Source: Flavobacterium sp. IB48 (GTDB lineage Bacteria; Bacteroidota; Bacteroidia; Flavobacteriales; Flavobacteriaceae). Taken from it: a stretch of DNA of 64,000 nucleotides. Under the pieces are notes generated by a model, which was not told where the DNA came from, searched no databases, and was given only the letters and a program-made list of their open reading frames with translations. The translations under genes were made by a program, and so were the position numbers. The stretch lies in NCBI RefSeq assembly GCF_016405855.1, contig NZ_JAEFCA010000001.1, positions 1,234,273 through 1,298,272 of the forward strand, given 5' to 3'. Shown one piece after another: positions 62,241 through 64,000 of the stretch. Within the stretch, counting starts at the first letter, position 1. Each line of letters starts with the position of its first letter.

Positions 62241-64000
62241 ATGAAAAAAGATTTACTTACGATGCTGAGTTTCTTCAGCCATTTATCTTTAATAGCAGAT
62301 ATTGAAAAACTATTAAAATCAAGTAGAAGATTAAGAATTCTGCTAGTTTTAGTTTTGTCAATTTTTTATACAACGTCAAAAGCACAAATATCACACCCAT
62401 TCACAACTAGCGGATCTCTTCTTCTTCCTGCCGGTATGGATGTAGTTACTGTTGAAGCTTGGGGAGCCGGTGGCGCTGGAGGTGGAGCCAAAGTGACGCC
62501 TCTTGAAGGGAGAAGCGGCGGCGGCGGCGGCGGTGGAGCTTATGCTAAAGGAACAATTAATACAATAGGCGTTTCAAGCTTGAATTATGTAGTTGGAACA
62601 GCTGTTGCCGGAGGAGCTGGTGATGGAGCATCAGGAGGAGCATCATTTATAACGGGATTTACAAGTGTTTTCAATGCGCCTGGAGGTCTAGGAGGAAAAG
62701 GTAATATTGCAACAACTTCTACTCCAACAGGAGGAACAGGAGGTACTGGTGCTATTGGAAATCTCGGAACTGCAATAGGTGCAAATGGTACAAATGGTAG
62801 AGTTGCAGCATTAAGTTTACTTCTTACGTCTGGTGCTGGTGGAAATGCAGGTAATTACGGTACAGTAGCTGGAGCTGGAGCTGGTGGAGCTGCGCAATCT
62901 ACTTTATTATTAACAGATCTTGCTGGAACTAATGGAGGGACTAACGGCGGCGGAGGCGGCGGAGCTCTAAGTGCTAATGTTGCACAAAATGGGGGGAGTG
63001 GAGCAAGAGGTAATATTAACATTACTTATACTTGCAAAACGTATAGTCTAACTGGGACATCTGCACCAAATGTTTGTACAGGGACTACTTCACAAGTACA
63101 ATTAACAGGTACAGCAACAAGTCTTCCGGCTGGAACATACACCGTTACTTATAATACAAGTCTGCCAAACGCAACAGGAAAAACAGAACCAATGGTAGTT
63201 AGTACCGCAGGATCTGGAAGTTTTACTGCAAGAGGATTAACTACTTTAGGGAATTGTATTATTACAGTTACGTCTTTGACTTCTGTAGATTGTACTTCAT
63301 CTATTAGCGCAAATGGTGTTGCAAATATTATTGTTAGCGCTCAGCCAACAATAACTTTAGGAACAACTACTGCCGTATGTGCGAGCGCAAGTCTACAAAA
63401 TGTAGCATTACCTTATACTGGAGTTACAAATACACCAACAAACTATAGTATAACATGGAATGCGAGTCCCGCAAATAGTTTTTTGCCTGTTACAAATGCC
63501 GTATTGCCAGCAACTCCAATAAATATTACTGTTCCTGCTGGAACTGCTGCGGGCACCTATACAGGATCACTAACGGTTAGTAATGCGGCTGGATGTGTAT
63601 CTGCTGCTGCAACGAATTTTACTATAACAGTAAATCCACTTCCGACAATAACATTAGGTGCAACTACTGTAGTTTGTATAAGTTCAGGCGCACAAAGCAC
63701 GGCATTGCCTTATAGCGCTCCAGCAAATTCGCCAACTACTTATAGCATTACGTGGAACGCTAGTCCAACAAATACTTTTGCGTCGGTTTTTAATGCTCCA
63801 TTGCCAGCAAGTCAGATCAATATCCCTATACCGGCAAATACAGCGGCAGGAACATACACTGGGACTTTAACTGTTAGCAATGCGAATGGATGTGTATCAG
63901 CAGCAAATAATTTTACAGTTACGGTCAATCCTCTTCCGACTATCACGCTCGGATCGGCAGGAGCGGTGTGCTTTAGCGCTGGTGTGCAGAGCGCCAGTCT
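62241..64000 (+). CDS. Glycine-rich, Ig-repeat surface protein, 3' truncated by the window edge
   Basis: The frame opens at the ATG at 62241 and stays open to the last base (586 codons). A long signal region (about 1-49, RILLVLVLSIFYTTSKAQ) is followed by a glycine-rich domain (about 72-263; VTVEAWGAGGAGGGAK, a run of seven Gly at 93-99, and GGTNGGGGGGALSA). Cysteine-containing Ig-like repeats come next. From about residue 370, near-identical units of about 98 residues repeat in tandem (PTITLG, YSITWNASP, AGTYTG, LTVSN, GCVSAA, TVNPLP): two complete and a third started. The end, presumably with a T9SS tail, lies outside. It continues the theme of giant surface proteins; the function is probably adhesive (inference). 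Confidence 0.85.
   Translation, partial: MKKDLLTMLSFFSHLSLIADIEKLLKSSRRLRILLVLVLSIFYTTSKAQISHPFTTSGSLLLPAGMDVVTVEAWGAGGAGGGAKVTPLEGRSGGGGGGGAYAKGTINTIGVSSLNYVVGTAVAGGAGDGASGGASFITGFTSVFNAPGGLGGKGNIATTSTPTGGTGGTGAIGNLGTAIGANGTNGRVAALSLLLTSGAGGNAGNYGTVAGAGAGGAAQSTLLLTDLAGTNGGTNGGGGGGALSANVAQNGGSGARGNINITYTCKTYSLTGTSAPNVCTGTTSQVQLTGTATSLPAGTYTVTYNTSLPNATGKTEPMVVSTAGSGSFTARGLTTLGNCIITVTSLTSVDCTSSISANGVANIIVSAQPTITLGTTTAVCASASLQNVALPYTGVTNTPTNYSITWNASPANSFLPVTNAVLPATPINITVPAGTAAGTYTGSLTVSNAAGCVSAAATNFTITVNPLPTITLGATTVVCISSGAQSTALPYSAPANSPTTYSITWNASPTNTFASVFNAPLPASQINIPIPANTAAGTYTGTLTVSNANGCVSAANNFTVTVNPLPTITLGSAGAVCFSAGVQSAS

Noticed and set aside
62231..62305. Short frame MPQDEKRFTYDAEF just before the last gene
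   Set aside because: It is 24 codons and overlaps the better start at 62241, which opens a long secreted-protein frame.

Overview
The window looks like chromosomal DNA of a Flavobacterium-type member of the Bacteroidota. It is AT-rich. Genes lack clear Shine-Dalgarno sites. Several upstream regions carry a TAnnTTTG promoter box. Lipoproteins follow the Bacteroidota pattern, and three giant secreted proteins end in type IX secretion (T9SS) tails. atpD-atpC form their own unit, and families such as DUF4270, DUF4286 and short GT5 glycogen synthase-like proteins are typical of the phylum. I see no tRNA, rRNA, CRISPR array, insertion sequence or prophage.

Layout. 1-7.5 kb: end of serS, then lgt, a secreted TPR protein, a DUF4286 protein, rsmA, mgtE and proC. 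7.6-10.3 kb: a small cytochrome c, nhaA and a D-2-hydroxyacid dehydrogenase. 10.4-12.3 kb: small membrane proteins (DUF4234, DUF2752, TM2, DUF805), two of them preceded by copies of a structured leader RNA resembling the DUF805 motif. 12.3-17.4 kb: an OlsF-like bifunctional acyltransferase, exonuclease III, an OmpA lipoprotein and an aldo/keto reductase. 17.4-24.7 kb: an envelope locus in which a DUF4139 protein, an L,D-transpeptidase-like lipoprotein, a vWA lipoprotein and a SIMPL protein lie divergent to a TPR histidine kinase and LytTR regulator. Two 21-bp-period direct-repeat operators sit at matching positions upstream of the SIMPL and vWA genes, which makes them the likely targets of the LytTR regulator. 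24.8-30.9 kb: an AsmA-like/GT51 glycosyltransferase, radA, an esterase and panC-panD. 31-35.3 kb: a GT5 protein, a DUF4270 lipoprotein and glmS. 35.6-40.1 kb: a TonB-dependent receptor and an SGNH lipoprotein. 40.3-45.7 kb: atpDC, small unknown genes, an NAD(P)-binding protein, a BioF-like enzyme and a DUF2007 protein.

45.7-64 kb is an accessory cell-surface region. Three giant T9SS cargo proteins (1359, 2266 and 1291 aa) have unrelated ectodomains: beta-helix plus PA14; GEVED, lectin-like and Ig-like; and 14 delta-60 repeats. They share a homologous C-terminal module of about 500 residues. A fourth gene, glycine-rich with Ig-like repeats, runs off the end. recX lies among them.

Intergenic DNA carries several families of short-period (6, 7 or 8 nt) repeats, often as inverted pairs. 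It also holds a perfect 48-bp palindrome after the TPR gene and two tandem palindromes before the last gene. The observations most worth a second look are the LytTR operator pair, the paired leader RNAs, the shared T9SS module in inverted orientation, and the palindromes.
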